From Bdellovibrionales bacterium (GTDB taxonomy: Bacteria; Bdellovibrionota; Bdellovibrionia; Bdellovibrionales; UBA1609), in NCBI GenBank assembly GCA_026648125.1, contig JAPKGD010000082.1, positions 1 through 7,322 of the forward strand: a stretch of DNA of 7,322 nt, read 5' to 3'. This document shows, in pieces, positions 1-7,185 of the stretch. Numbering within the stretch: position 1 is the stretch's first letter; every line of letters begins with the position of its first letter. Below the pieces are notes generated by a model. The model was given only the letters and a program-made list of their open reading frames with translations, was not told where the DNA came from and made no database searches. The position numbers were made by a program, and so were the translations under genes.

Positions 1-184
1 GCCGATAGGTGATCCACCCAAACACACTCAGGATTTTCCCTTCGCGACGGGATATGCGCCGGGCAGTTTGACCGCAAGAACACGCCTCCTGCACCGCCTG
101 AGTGTGTTCGTCTTTGAGGGTCAGTAGTTGCCCAAGACTCGCCTGGCCAATGCTTTGCAGGGCTTCCCGAAGTCCTTGCTCCAA
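1..184 (-). CDS. ISKra4-like transposase, N-terminal fragment (partial, runs off left edge)
   Basis: The minus strand is open from a TAG stop at 193-191 down to the window edge. From a TTG at 184 it reads 61 residues: an amphipathic helix (LEQGLREALQSIGQ), then CSCG at residues 35-38, a basic RRISRREGK stretch, and SVFGWITYR ending at the edge. The next codon begins with C, so a second Arg is possible. The order Cys-x-Cys-Gly, basic strand, then S-x-F-G-x-I-x-Y-R is what I know from the N-terminal region of ISKra4-family (UPF0236-like) transposases, where more Cys and the catalytic domain follow. Such proteins usually have about 70-80 residues before the first Cys motif; here only 34 are available before a stop. 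The 5' end is therefore probably lost or shifted, and this is likely a remnant. Family assignment is by eye and the start codon is uncertain. The opposite strand is also open here, but its translation is less protein-like. Confidence 0.55.
   Translation of the reverse strand, partial: MEQGLREALQSIGQASLGQLLTLKDEHTQAVQEACSCGQTARRISRREGKILSVFGWITYR
21..108. repeat. 12-bp perfect inverted repeat (21-32 / 97-108)
   Basis: AACACACTCAGG at 21-32 is exactly the reverse complement of CCTGAGTGTGTT at 97-108, separated by 64 bases. A weaker outer match, ACCC at 16-19 with GGGT at 118-121, could extend a stem beyond an internal loop. Both arms lie inside the presumed transposase coding sequence (they encode parts of SVF and EHTQ on the minus strand), so this may be chance or a folded mRNA element rather than an insertion-sequence terminus. 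Confidence 0.4.
116..120 (+). promoter_or_regulatory. Ribosome binding site for the TTG start at 128
   Basis: GAGGG at 116-120 sits 7 bases before the TTG at 128 and after no other usable start, which is the reason for accepting this TTG. The TAG at 125-127 directly precedes the start codon in frame. The site lies in DNA that is antisense to the transposase fragment, so it may be accidental. Confidence 0.4.
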
Positions 185-541
185 CTTATTCTAGCCCTTA
201 TTTTCGCCGGTATTACTGCCGTGTCTTTTCCCGCCATTGCAGCCGAAGGCGAGAGACCTAGCGAAACCCCTGGCTCGGCCCTGGATGATTGGGATGATGA
301 CATGTGGTCAGACTGGGGCTCTCCCGCCACTACTAAAGGCGGAGCTACTCAGCCGGAACAAAAAGAAAATGCCGATTCAGCCGCCAGAGACACATCCTGG
401 GCTCCCAGCAACTCGATCGAAGGGTCTGGGTTTGGCGTAAATACGGATGTCATTCGCTTTCGCCTTGTTCGCGAAGGAATTAGCGAAGGCCCCAGGGGCG
501 TACGAAAGTATCGCCCCACCTACGGCAAGAAAAGGCTCTAA
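128..541 (+). CDS. Small exported protein of unknown function
   Basis: A 137-residue product that I do not recognise. It has a Sec-type signal peptide: K3, R5 and K15 give a basic n-region, residues 17-34 (LLQLILALIFAGITAVSF) are the hydrophobic core, and PAIAA gives cleavage after A38 or A39. The mature part is about 98 residues, low in hydrophobicity, with an acidic, Trp-rich cluster (DDWDDDMWSDW, residues 53-63), a Gln/Glu/Ala-rich middle and a basic tail (RKYRPTYGKKRL). It has no cysteine and no lipobox. The TTG start is chosen for the GAGGG seven bases upstream; GTG at 221 would destroy the signal peptide, while TTG at 176 would keep the core but lose the basic residues. Codons 128-193 are the in-register complement of the presumed transposase frame, so this part could be open only as a shadow and the native 5' end may have been replaced. 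Its stop overlaps the fadE stop. Confidence 0.6.
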   Translation: MPKTRLANALQGFPKSLLQLILALIFAGITAVSFPAIAAEGERPSETPGSALDDWDDDMWSDWGSPATTKGGATQPEQKENADSAARDTSWAPSNSIEGSGFGVNTDVIRFRLVREGISEGPRGVRKYRPTYGKKRL

Positions 542-3063
542 TTCATATCCCTCGGCTGAGGGCGCTGTCCGGATGACCACGCTCCAGTTTCAAACGGCTT
601 AACAGCAGATCGATTGGCCTGATACTGACCAGGCACATACTCGCGCTCATAAAATTCGTCGACCTCAATCGCATCCAGCCGCAGTTTTTCTGTTTCGCTT
701 AAACTTGCAAACTCCTGGTTATTGATCACATTGGCTTTGAGGGCCTCTTCAATGGCCTTGGGCCCTTTGACCTTAGGCATTTTCTTAGCCTTAATCGCAT
801 CACGAATCTTTTTATCGATGGCCTCTGCTTGCTTCACCATCTGGTAGGCTTTTTCAAGTCGTGCAATCGATTCGCCGGCGGCGGTCGGCATATAAATTCC
901 CTTCGAAAGCCGATCGCGAACGCCCGCATCGTTCAACATGGCCTGCGCCACTTTGTGTGTCAGTCGATCCCGAGGCTGTCCGGCCACCATATTGACCCGT
1001 CCCCACCAGCGGACTGGACCACGAAAAATCCAACTTAAGATGGGAACATCCAAATTCGAATAGATTCCATCAAAGGCTTCTTGAATAGTGTGAAAGGTCA
1101 AAGACATTGAGTAATGCACCAATGGTAGGTCCTCTTTTGGCCGACCATCATCTTCCCAACGCTTGAGCACCGAGGCGCCAATGAACATCCATGACAATAT
1201 GTCTGCAAATCGGCCCGTGAGCTTTTCTTTGACCTTAAGCTGGCCTCCCAACAGGCCCATAGCCAAATCAGCTAAAATTGCAAAGCTTGCCGAACACCAT
1301 GCAAGCTTTTGCCAATAACGCCGAGTGGGGCCAGACACAGGAGAACCCGAAAGATGTCCGCGAGTGAGTGAGAGCAATTTCGCACGAACTGTATTGCGGA
1401 TAATATGGCCAATGTGTCCCCAAAAGGCCCGATCAAAAGCCTTAAGATCTCCGCGCTCCATGGCGTTAACCTCTTTGAACGCGTAGGGATGTGCCCGCAA
1501 AGCGCCTTGTCCGAAGATCATCAGAGTGCGAGTCAAAATATTTGCACCCTCAACAGTAATACTGATGGGCGTGCCGATATATCCAATGGCAATTGTGTTA
1601 CGTGGGCCAAGTGAAATGCCTGCCCCGCCCATCACATCCATGGCGTCGTTGATGGTTTTACGGCCAATTTCAGTCGCATTGTATTTAGCAATAGCCGTAA
1701 CCACCGGAGGACTGATGTGCTGGTTCAAGGCACTCAACACATATCTCCTCATGGCTTCGACTAAGTAGGAATGCCCGGCAATTCGTGCCAATGGCTCTTC
1801 GATTCCTTCAAATTTTCCAATTGGCAAGCCGAACTGCTTGCGAATTGTAGAGTGGTTTGAGGTCACGCGGGCACAAAGTTTTGTTCCGCCTGCCGCCTGG
1901 GCCGGCAAACTGATTCCGCGTCCAGCGCCCAAACACTCCATCAACATGGTCCAGCCCTCACCGGCTCGCTTAAGTCCACCGATGATCGCATCTTCTGCCT
2001 TAACCACCACGTCTTGACCTTCGGTTGGACAGTTATGAAATGGAATTCCTAATGGATCATGACGCTTGCCGATCATGACGCCTTTTAAATTCGACGGAAT
2101 TAGAGCGGCCGTAATGCCCAAGTCTTCGCCCCGCCCCAGGAGATTATCAGGATCGCGCAACTTAAAGGCCAATCCAATTAAAGTCGAAATTGAAGCCAGT
2201 GTGATCCAACGCTTTCGCCAATTTAGCTTGATGTAGATTTGCCCATCGTCACCCTTAAAGAGAACGCCTTCTGAACTGATCGATGCGGCATCTGAACCCG
2301 CAAGAGGCTCGGTCAAACCAAAACAAGGAATTTCATCTCCACGCGCCAGCCGAGGTAAATAGCGGGTCTTCTGTTCTTCTGTCCCATAAAGACTGAGAAG
2401 TTCCGCTGGCCCCAAAGAATTTGGCACCATCACGTAAATCGCAACGCCAATTGAGCGTGAGGATATTTTTTGAACGATGGCCGAATTCGCCGCCGGAGAA
2501 AAACCGAGCCCGCCAAACTCCTTTGGAATTATCAGACCAAGAAACCCCTTCTTTTTGATGTATTCAAAAACTTCACTGGGCAATTCTTTAGTTTTAAAAA
2601 TTTCGTAGTCGTCCACCAGTCGACAAAGTTCGTCAACTTCGTTGTCTAAAAACGACTGCTCTTCAGCCGTCAGCTTAGCGGGAGGCTGACTCAGCATTTT
2701 CTTCATGTCCGGTTTACCCGAGAAAAGTTCCGCTTCCATCCAAACAACGCCCGCCTCAAGCGCCGTTCTCTCCGTGGGAGAAATTTTTGGCATGAGTTCA
2801 AGTGCTTTAAAAGTCTGCATCACCGGCATAGAAACTAAAAACTGCCGCAGTATCGGAATATTAAAAATCACCGCAACAACGGCAAAGACGGCCCATGCAT
2901 ACATTGGCGCGGCAAACCCGTGGAGGATTGCAAAGCCCACTGCTGTCCATAACCACAGCGGACCACCTAAAAACCCCAGTGTGGCCAAAACCAAAGCTGA
3001 TCCCAGAGCCATCCACATCCACATTTCACCCAGCATCCAGCCTAATCCAGGAACGCTTTCCAC
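538..3063 (-). CDS. fadE: FadE-type long-chain acyl-CoA dehydrogenase, membrane-associated
   Basis: An 841-residue flavoenzyme catalysing the first step of beta-oxidation, acyl-CoA to trans-2-enoyl-CoA, with FAD as acceptor. Residues 14-72 form two or three hydrophobic helices anchoring it to the inner membrane, as in E. coli FadE (814 residues). The dehydrogenase core follows: VPNSLGPAELL near 213-223, the substrate/FAD signature FGLTEPLAGSDA at 248-259, NWRKRWITLAS near 281-291, AGEGWTMLMECLGAGRG at 367-383 and ITVEGANILTR, whose Glu505 aligns with the catalytic base of acyl-CoA dehydrogenases. Residues from about 520 to 805 are the FadE-specific C-terminal domain (DUF1974-like: HIGHIIRN, LSLTRG, ADILSWMFIGASVLKRWEDDGR, DLPLVHYS), ending in a hydrophilic tail. 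I recall strong colinear similarity to E. coli FadE over nearly the whole length. The GTG at 3063 is preferred because AAGGAGG lies five bases upstream; a TTG at 3117 in the same frame lacks a site and would fall in the likely promoter. The gene is single, divergent from the operon at 3186. No damage is visible. Confidence 0.96.
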   Translation of the reverse strand: MESVPGLGWMLGEMWMWMALGSALVLATLGFLGGPLWLWTAVGFAILHGFAAPMYAWAVFAVVAVIFNIPILRQFLVSMPVMQTFKALELMPKISPTERTALEAGVVWMEAELFSGKPDMKKMLSQPPAKLTAEEQSFLDNEVDELCRLVDDYEIFKTKELPSEVFEYIKKKGFLGLIIPKEFGGLGFSPAANSAIVQKISSRSIGVAIYVMVPNSLGPAELLSLYGTEEQKTRYLPRLARGDEIPCFGLTEPLAGSDAASISSEGVLFKGDDGQIYIKLNWRKRWITLASISTLIGLAFKLRDPDNLLGRGEDLGITAALIPSNLKGVMIGKRHDPLGIPFHNCPTEGQDVVVKAEDAIIGGLKRAGEGWTMLMECLGAGRGISLPAQAAGGTKLCARVTSNHSTIRKQFGLPIGKFEGIEEPLARIAGHSYLVEAMRRYVLSALNQHISPPVVTAIAKYNATEIGRKTINDAMDVMGGAGISLGPRNTIAIGYIGTPISITVEGANILTRTLMIFGQGALRAHPYAFKEVNAMERGDLKAFDRAFWGHIGHIIRNTVRAKLLSLTRGHLSGSPVSGPTRRYWQKLAWCSASFAILADLAMGLLGGQLKVKEKLTGRFADILSWMFIGASVLKRWEDDGRPKEDLPLVHYSMSLTFHTIQEAFDGIYSNLDVPILSWIFRGPVRWWGRVNMVAGQPRDRLTHKVAQAMLNDAGVRDRLSKGIYMPTAAGESIARLEKAYQMVKQAEAIDKKIRDAIKAKKMPKVKGPKAIEEALKANVINNQEFASLSETEKLRLDAIEVDEFYEREYVPGQYQANRSAVKPFETGAWSSGQRPQPRDMN

Positions 3064-3068
3064 ATGAT

Positions 3069-3075
3069 CCTCCTT
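3069..3075 (-). promoter_or_regulatory. Ribosome binding site of fadE (decides GTG start)
   Basis: On the minus strand AAGGAGG is followed by ATCAT and then GTG (3063-3061). This near-perfect anti-16S match sets the start at 3063 rather than the TTG at 3117. An ATG overlapping in another frame meets a stop after seven codons. Confidence 0.85.
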
Positions 3076-3088
3076 GTTGAACCCACAT

Positions 3089-3117
3089 AGTTTAGACGGC
3101 CTTATCAATATCTTCAA
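3089..3117 (-). promoter_or_regulatory. Putative sigma-70-like promoter of fadE
   Basis: On the minus strand TTGAAG (3117-3112) and TAAACT (3094-3089) are separated by 17 bases; each matches the sigma-70 consensus at four of six positions. Transcription would begin near 3082, leaving a leader of about 20 bases that contains the AAGGAGG site. No clear FadR-like or other operator is visible. The match is modest and untested. Confidence 0.35.
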
Positions 3118-3173
3118 TCAACATCGTTGCCTCATGAGCGACAAACGTGTGAAGATTAAGTTAGGTCAATCAC

Positions 3174-3179
3174 AAGGAG
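3174..3179 (+). promoter_or_regulatory. Ribosome binding site of the gene at 3186
   Basis: AAGGAG followed by six bases (ATCAAC) and ATG at 3186. It supports both the start and the reality of the downstream gene. The promoter for this strand must lie within 3064-3173, but I could not find a convincing -35/-10 pair. Confidence 0.8.
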
Positions 3180-3185
3180 ATCAAC

Positions 3186-4331
3186 ATGTTCTGGATTCGA
3201 TTGACACGAAGCTTCGTCCTACTTGGAATTCTTTCGGCTCACTGGGCTATAGCCCAGACCGCCACGGAGATCGAACTCACGAGCCGCTATGATCGGTTTA
3301 GCCTCCTGCGCTCCGGTGGACAGTATAAGCTCGCAGGAAAAAGCGTAAAACTCGGAACCCTTGAAGAAATACTCCCTCTCTTCTCCGCTGCAATTGAAGG
3401 TGATTGCCCAAAGGGGGGTAAATCAGACCTCACGGTAAAGGCAAAAATCTCTGGCCAATGGATTGAACGAAAATTTTATGTCGCAGAGAGAATGGTTCGA
3501 GGCGACAATCAATGCACCACCATCAATGGCGACGGGCTTTATTTTGCGCCTTTGCATCACTCTTGGTTTGATCCAGACGAGACTTTAACGATATCGCTCA
3601 AGGGCCCCTTTAAGGTCGTGAAAAACGATGAGGTCTTTGCCACCTTTGATTATGTCAAAGGTGATTGGCGCAACGGCCGGCCCGGCGAGTACCCTAACTG
3701 GGACTTTTTTAATAGTTTTCGCGATGCGCTGACAGATTTCCCGGTCCAGCATCGCATTCATCCCTCCGCAGCAAAGGATAAGATGAGCTTCACCCTTGAG
3801 GTGGGCAAGAAAAAGTACACCTTTTACAAAATCAGCGGATCCATTTGGGCGGTTAAACATCCTAAGTATGCTTGGCTGGTCAGCTCCGCGAGATGGGGTA
3901 ACTGGCTCGACATGGATAAGGAAATTTGGCTCGATCGCTCAGCCCCGCAGCTCTCCTTTATTGCAGACAAAGGCAAACAAACCGAAGAACGTCGAGGGAC
4001 TATGGCCTCATTAGAAGGACAGTGGACTCCTTCGATTCGTGAAGTCCTCACCCAGGTTCTTCTCGATAAAGATGAACCAGTGACCCTTAAGGTCGAAGCC
4101 GTTCGTTTGATGCGCAATAAGCCAACCATAGAAAACGTTGAAGCCTGGATAAAGGCACTCATGGACAATGACGACGTCGATTTGCAATACGCTCTTTCTC
4201 AAGCTCTTCGCGTGCGCAATCCAAAAGGTCCTTCGTTGACTCCAGACCTAACTGAAGCCAAAAGGTCTGAAGCGATTAGTGAATGGCGAACATGGTGGAA
4301 GAGTGTCGAGGGGTCTAAAGACAAATTCTAA
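3186..4331 (+). CDS. Exported protein of unknown family with helical-repeat C-terminus
   Basis: A 381-residue protein that I do not recognise. Residues 1-23 are a clear signal peptide (R5, R8; core FVLLGILSAHWA; AIA before Q24), so it acts in the periplasm or outside. The mature N-terminal part (about 24-275) is rich in beta-prone, aromatic and charged segments (SGQWIERKFYVAER, FYKISGSIWAVKHPKYAW, ARWGNWLDMDKEIWLDRS), consistent with a beta-sandwich-like or repeated-strand fold. Cys74 and Cys110 could form a disulfide. From about 278 to 355 the sequence turns helical, with two units of HEAT-like spacing (LLDKDEPVTLKVEAVRLM and ALMDNDDVDLQYALSQALR), suggesting a short protein-binding solenoid. 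It has no catalytic motif that I know and no lipobox. ATG at 3186 has a good ribosome binding site. Its 3' end overlaps the transporter gene, making it the first gene of a three-gene unit. Confidence is high that it is a gene and low for any role. Confidence 0.88.
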   Translation: MFWIRLTRSFVLLGILSAHWAIAQTATEIELTSRYDRFSLLRSGGQYKLAGKSVKLGTLEEILPLFSAAIEGDCPKGGKSDLTVKAKISGQWIERKFYVAERMVRGDNQCTTINGDGLYFAPLHHSWFDPDETLTISLKGPFKVVKNDEVFATFDYVKGDWRNGRPGEYPNWDFFNSFRDALTDFPVQHRIHPSAAKDKMSFTLEVGKKKYTFYKISGSIWAVKHPKYAWLVSSARWGNWLDMDKEIWLDRSAPQLSFIADKGKQTEERRGTMASLEGQWTPSIREVLTQVLLDKDEPVTLKVEAVRLMRNKPTIENVEAWIKALMDNDDVDLQYALSQALRVRNPKGPSLTPDLTEAKRSEAISEWRTWWKSVEGSKDKF

Positions 4332-5580
4332 GCAGCGATCGGTCTTGAGTTGGGCTCTCTATGACTGGGCCAATTCGGCCTTTGCGACGACCGTGATGGC
4401 CGGCTTCTTTCCGTTATTCTTTAAAGAGTACTGGTCTCACTCGGTGGCGGCCACACAAAGCACCTATGCCCTTGGCCTGGCCAACTCCGTAGCGAGTGCC
4501 GGGGTCGCCATCACTGCACCTCTTCTCGGAGCCATTGCCGACCAAGGCTTCGGAAAAAAGAACTTTCTGATTTTTTTTACGATTATGGGAGCCCTGTCTA
4601 CAATGGCTCTCTCTCAGGTCGGGTTGGGCGAATGGCAAACGGCGGCGGTCCTATTTGCGCTGGGAAATTTCGCCTTTGCTTGTGCCATTTCTTTTTACGA
4701 TGCGCTTTTAATTGATGTGGCTGATGAAAGCGAAATGGATCGAGTCTCAAGTTATGGATACGCTATGGGCTATCTTGGTGGAGGCCTGCTCTTTTTAATT
4801 AATGTGCTGATGTATCTTAAACCTCGGTGGTTTGGGCTTGAGTCCGGCACGGACGGTGTTAAAGCCTCCTTTGTTACTGTCGGAGTTTGGTGGCTGATTT
4901 TTACTTTGCCCCTGCTGTTTTGGGTCCGCGAAAAATATAAGCCGCGCACCAGACCACCCATGTTCGAACTGTGGCGCAAAGGTTGGCTTGATTTTTGGGC
5001 TTCGCTGCGAAGAATTTTCCGCTACCGCCCCCTCCTCATTTTTTTACTCTCTTACTTAATTTACATTGATGGGGTTAACACCATCATCAAAATGGCCGTG
5101 GATTACGGAATGGCCATTGGCTTTAAGCCCTCTGATTTGATTACAGCACTTCTCTTGGTTCAATTTGTTGGATTCCCAAGTGCAATTGCTTTTGGCCGAG
5201 TTGCGGAAAAAGTGGGCGCGCGCCAAGCCGTATTTATTTGCCTTTGGATTTATGCATTGATCACGCTGTTTGCCTTCTTTATGCAGGAAAGCTGGCACTT
5301 TTACTTGCTCGCCGCCCTCGTTGGCCTCGTTCAAGGCGGTGTGCAAGCCCTTTCCCGATCGATTTACGGTCGGATGATTCCTGCCCAGGAGGCGGGAGAG
5401 TTTTTTGGAATTTTTAACCTGATGGGAAAGTTTTCGGCCATCGCCGGGCCACTTTTGGTGGGCTGGGTGAGTGTCACCACGGGCGAACCGCGCTGGTCCA
5501 TTTTGGTCATACTCGCCTTTATTTTGGGGGGTGGCCTTCTCCTTCGCCGTGTGGACCCTAACTACAAAGTGCCAACCTAA
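4303..5580 (+). CDS. UMF1-family (Atg22-like) MFS transporter
   Basis: An inner-membrane major-facilitator protein of 425 residues with about 12 predicted helices. The start SWALYDWANSAFATTV (residues 16-31) is the hallmark of the UMF1/Atg22-like family. GAIADQGFGKK (about 77-87) is the MFS loop 2-3 motif, FGRVAEKVGARQA (about 297-309) its counterpart in the second half, and GGVQALSRSIYGRMIP with EFFGIFNLMGKFSAIAGPLL (about 345-384) matches the family's conserved C-terminal half. Yeast Atg22 exports amino acids from the vacuole; bacterial substrates are mostly unknown, so none is assigned. Starts are GTG 4279 (433 residues), GTG 4303 or TTG 4345. I choose 4303 because it gives the usual short cytoplasmic tail of about 15 residues and has GGTGG four bases upstream, though this site is weak. 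It overlaps the preceding gene by 29 bases and is probably translationally coupled; the next gene's ATG follows its TAA immediately. It contains runs of eight (4571) and seven (5039) T residues. Confidence 0.92.
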   Translation: MSRGLKTNSKQRSVLSWALYDWANSAFATTVMAGFFPLFFKEYWSHSVAATQSTYALGLANSVASAGVAITAPLLGAIADQGFGKKNFLIFFTIMGALSTMALSQVGLGEWQTAAVLFALGNFAFACAISFYDALLIDVADESEMDRVSSYGYAMGYLGGGLLFLINVLMYLKPRWFGLESGTDGVKASFVTVGVWWLIFTLPLLFWVREKYKPRTRPPMFELWRKGWLDFWASLRRIFRYRPLLIFLLSYLIYIDGVNTIIKMAVDYGMAIGFKPSDLITALLLVQFVGFPSAIAFGRVAEKVGARQAVFICLWIYALITLFAFFMQESWHFYLLAALVGLVQGGVQALSRSIYGRMIPAQEAGEFFGIFNLMGKFSAIAGPLLVGWVSVTTGEPRWSILVILAFILGGGLLLRRVDPNYKVPT

Positions 5581-7185
5581 ATGAAGTTCATCTTCTGCTT
5601 GCTCACACTCGCCCTCTCTTCAATCGCTACTGCAGGAACATTTCCCTCAGATTGGAAATGGTCACAGATCGAAACTCGGCACTTCAAAATTATTTTTCCG
5701 GAACACCTTCGCGCCGACGGCCTGATTTATGCCAACGCAGCGGAATCCGCCTTTGCAACTCTTAAAACTGTTTTTGAAGAGGTCCCCACATCGCGCTTAC
5801 CAATTTTGATTAGCGATCATACGGATCAATCCAATGGCTCGGCTACGTTTCTGCCGTATCCACTAATCATCGCTATTCCTGCACTGCCAATTCCCACTGA
5901 CTCCATCGCTCATTATCAAGATTGGGCCTATGAACTTATGATTCACGAACTGGCTCACATTTTTACCTTCTTGCCCGTGCATGGTTTTTATCGTCCACTG
6001 CGCTATATTTTTGGCAATGTCATTCAACCAACGGGCGTGTTACCTCGATGGTACATGGAAGGGCTGGCGGTTGAGGTCGAAAGCCGCTACTCGCAATTTG
6101 GTCGTCTTCGGGCGCCACAAACCCAAGGGCAGCTCCGCGCCCTGACCCTCGATAAACGTTGGGCCTTTGAAGACCTCAGCCGAATCAACGAAGTCGCCAT
6201 TGATCTTTGGCCCTTTGGGCAACGCCCCTACCTTTTTGGTTCGCTGATTTGGCATGAGTGGAATGAGAAATTTGGTCCCAGAACCATGTCCAGCTTAACT
6301 CAACGCTATTCCCGTCGACTTCCCTTTCTTCTCAACGGACCGGTAAAAGACTTTTCACAGATGGATCTCCCCGAAACCTGGACAAAATTAAAAAATCGCC
6401 TGCAAACACAAAGTCAGACTCAAATCAATCTCATCCAAGCCCAAGGAGAGATGAAGCGTCGCTCGCTCACACCAAACTCCAGTCACGCCGTTGCACCGAC
6501 ATTAAGCCCCGATGGCTTGAAATTGGCTTTTCTCTCCTTAGACCCCTATTTGGGCGGAGAGCTCATGGTGATTGAAAGAACTTCTGTGACTGTACCCTTT
6601 GAGGCGGCCCGCGCCGAGCGTAAAGCAATGGTCTCTGCAACCACTCGGCTCAACTGGAGCCAAGATTCTCAAATACTCATTTTTGACCACTTAAATTGGC
6701 AAAGGCGCTTTCTTAAGTACCGAGACCTATTTCAGATCGACTCAAAAACCTTAAAGATGAAACAGCTCACCTTTGGCGAGAGGGCCAGTCAGCCGGCACT
6801 CTCTAAAGATGGAAAAAGAATTCTCTATATCTCCAATCACGGGGGCGCGACGGAGCTAAGAGAATTTGATTTGGATAAACAGAAGAGTCGTATTCTTATG
6901 AAACCTCAAAACGGAATCCGTCTTTCGCTCCCTGAATATTTAGACGAAAAGAATGCCTTGGTAGTGGGTCGAGATTCGCAGGGCTTAGAAAGTATTTTTC
7001 AACTCGACCTCTCAACTCTCCAAAGAAAGCTATTCTTTTCGAACAATGGCAGCTTTACTCTCTTAAAAAATACTTCTAATGGCATCCTCGTGGCCAACAA
7101 CCTGAACGGACCAGGAAACCTTCTTCTTTTTTCTGGCAAAAGCATGTCCCCTAAATGGATAAGGAACGCCCCCAACAAGAACTAG
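5581..7185 (+). CDS. Exported HExxH zinc-peptidase-like protein with C-terminal beta-propeller
   Basis: A 534-residue protein with a signal peptide (MKFIFCLLTLALSSIATA, cleavage after A18). Residues 28-250 resemble the peptidase-MA-like gluzincin fold: W-x-x-x-x-T-x-H-F-x-I near 27-37, the zinc motif HELAH at 122-126 (H122, E123, H126), and PRWYMEGLAVEVE, where E160 is the likely third zinc ligand. After a linker, residues 298-530 contain TolB/WD40-like strands, for example APTLSPDGLKLAFLS (305-319), LNWSQDSQILIFDH (357-370) and PALSKDGKRILYIS (405-418), about five blades. I infer a periplasmic or surface metallopeptidase with a propeller that binds substrate or partners. I recall relatives of this architecture being longer, with more blades and sometimes a C-terminal outer-membrane barrel, so this one may be shortened: the end (WIRNAPNKN) stops where another blade would begin, just before repeat-rich DNA. 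There is no ribosome binding site before its ATG; translation is probably coupled to the transporter by TAAATG. Confidence 0.9.
   Translation: MKFIFCLLTLALSSIATAGTFPSDWKWSQIETRHFKIIFPEHLRADGLIYANAAESAFATLKTVFEEVPTSRLPILISDHTDQSNGSATFLPYPLIIAIPALPIPTDSIAHYQDWAYELMIHELAHIFTFLPVHGFYRPLRYIFGNVIQPTGVLPRWYMEGLAVEVESRYSQFGRLRAPQTQGQLRALTLDKRWAFEDLSRINEVAIDLWPFGQRPYLFGSLIWHEWNEKFGPRTMSSLTQRYSRRLPFLLNGPVKDFSQMDLPETWTKLKNRLQTQSQTQINLIQAQGEMKRRSLTPNSSHAVAPTLSPDGLKLAFLSLDPYLGGELMVIERTSVTVPFEAARAERKAMVSATTRLNWSQDSQILIFDHLNWQRRFLKYRDLFQIDSKTLKMKQLTFGERASQPALSKDGKRILYISNHGGATELREFDLDKQKSRILMKPQNGIRLSLPEYLDEKNALVVGRDSQGLESIFQLDLSTLQRKLFFSNNGSFTLLKNTSNGILVANNLNGPGNLLLFSGKSMSPKWIRNAPNKN

Noticed and set aside
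2..127. Plus-strand open frame ending at TAG 125-127, as the C-terminus of an upstream gene
   Set aside because: It is the exact in-register complement of the minus-strand transposase frame, whose translation is far more protein-like and shows a recognisable Cys/Arg/FG pattern.
1..127. Structured RNA (6S-like or SRP-like) suggested by the long inverted repeat
   Set aside because: None of the conserved boxes of these RNAs is present and the region is better explained as transposase coding sequence.
549..562. CCCTC-GGCT-GAGGG hairpin as a terminator between the convergent genes
   Set aside because: The stem is five pairs, lies inside the fadE coding end, and has no T-run on either strand.
829..3067. 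Several plus-strand open frames of 69-120 codons within fadE
   Set aside because: They lie wholly opposite a strongly supported gene, have no recognisable domains and are shadow frames; the same holds for the minus-strand frames inside the three-gene unit.
3064..3117. Extension of fadE to a TTG at 3117 (859 residues)
   Set aside because: There is no ribosome binding site for the TTG, it coincides with a likely -35 box, and the added 18 residues are not typical of the family, whereas AAGGAGG precedes GTG 3063.
3127..3156. Promoter for the three-gene unit (TTGCCT, 18 bases, GAAGAT)
   Set aside because: The -10 matches only three of six positions and no extended element supports it, so I did not list it.
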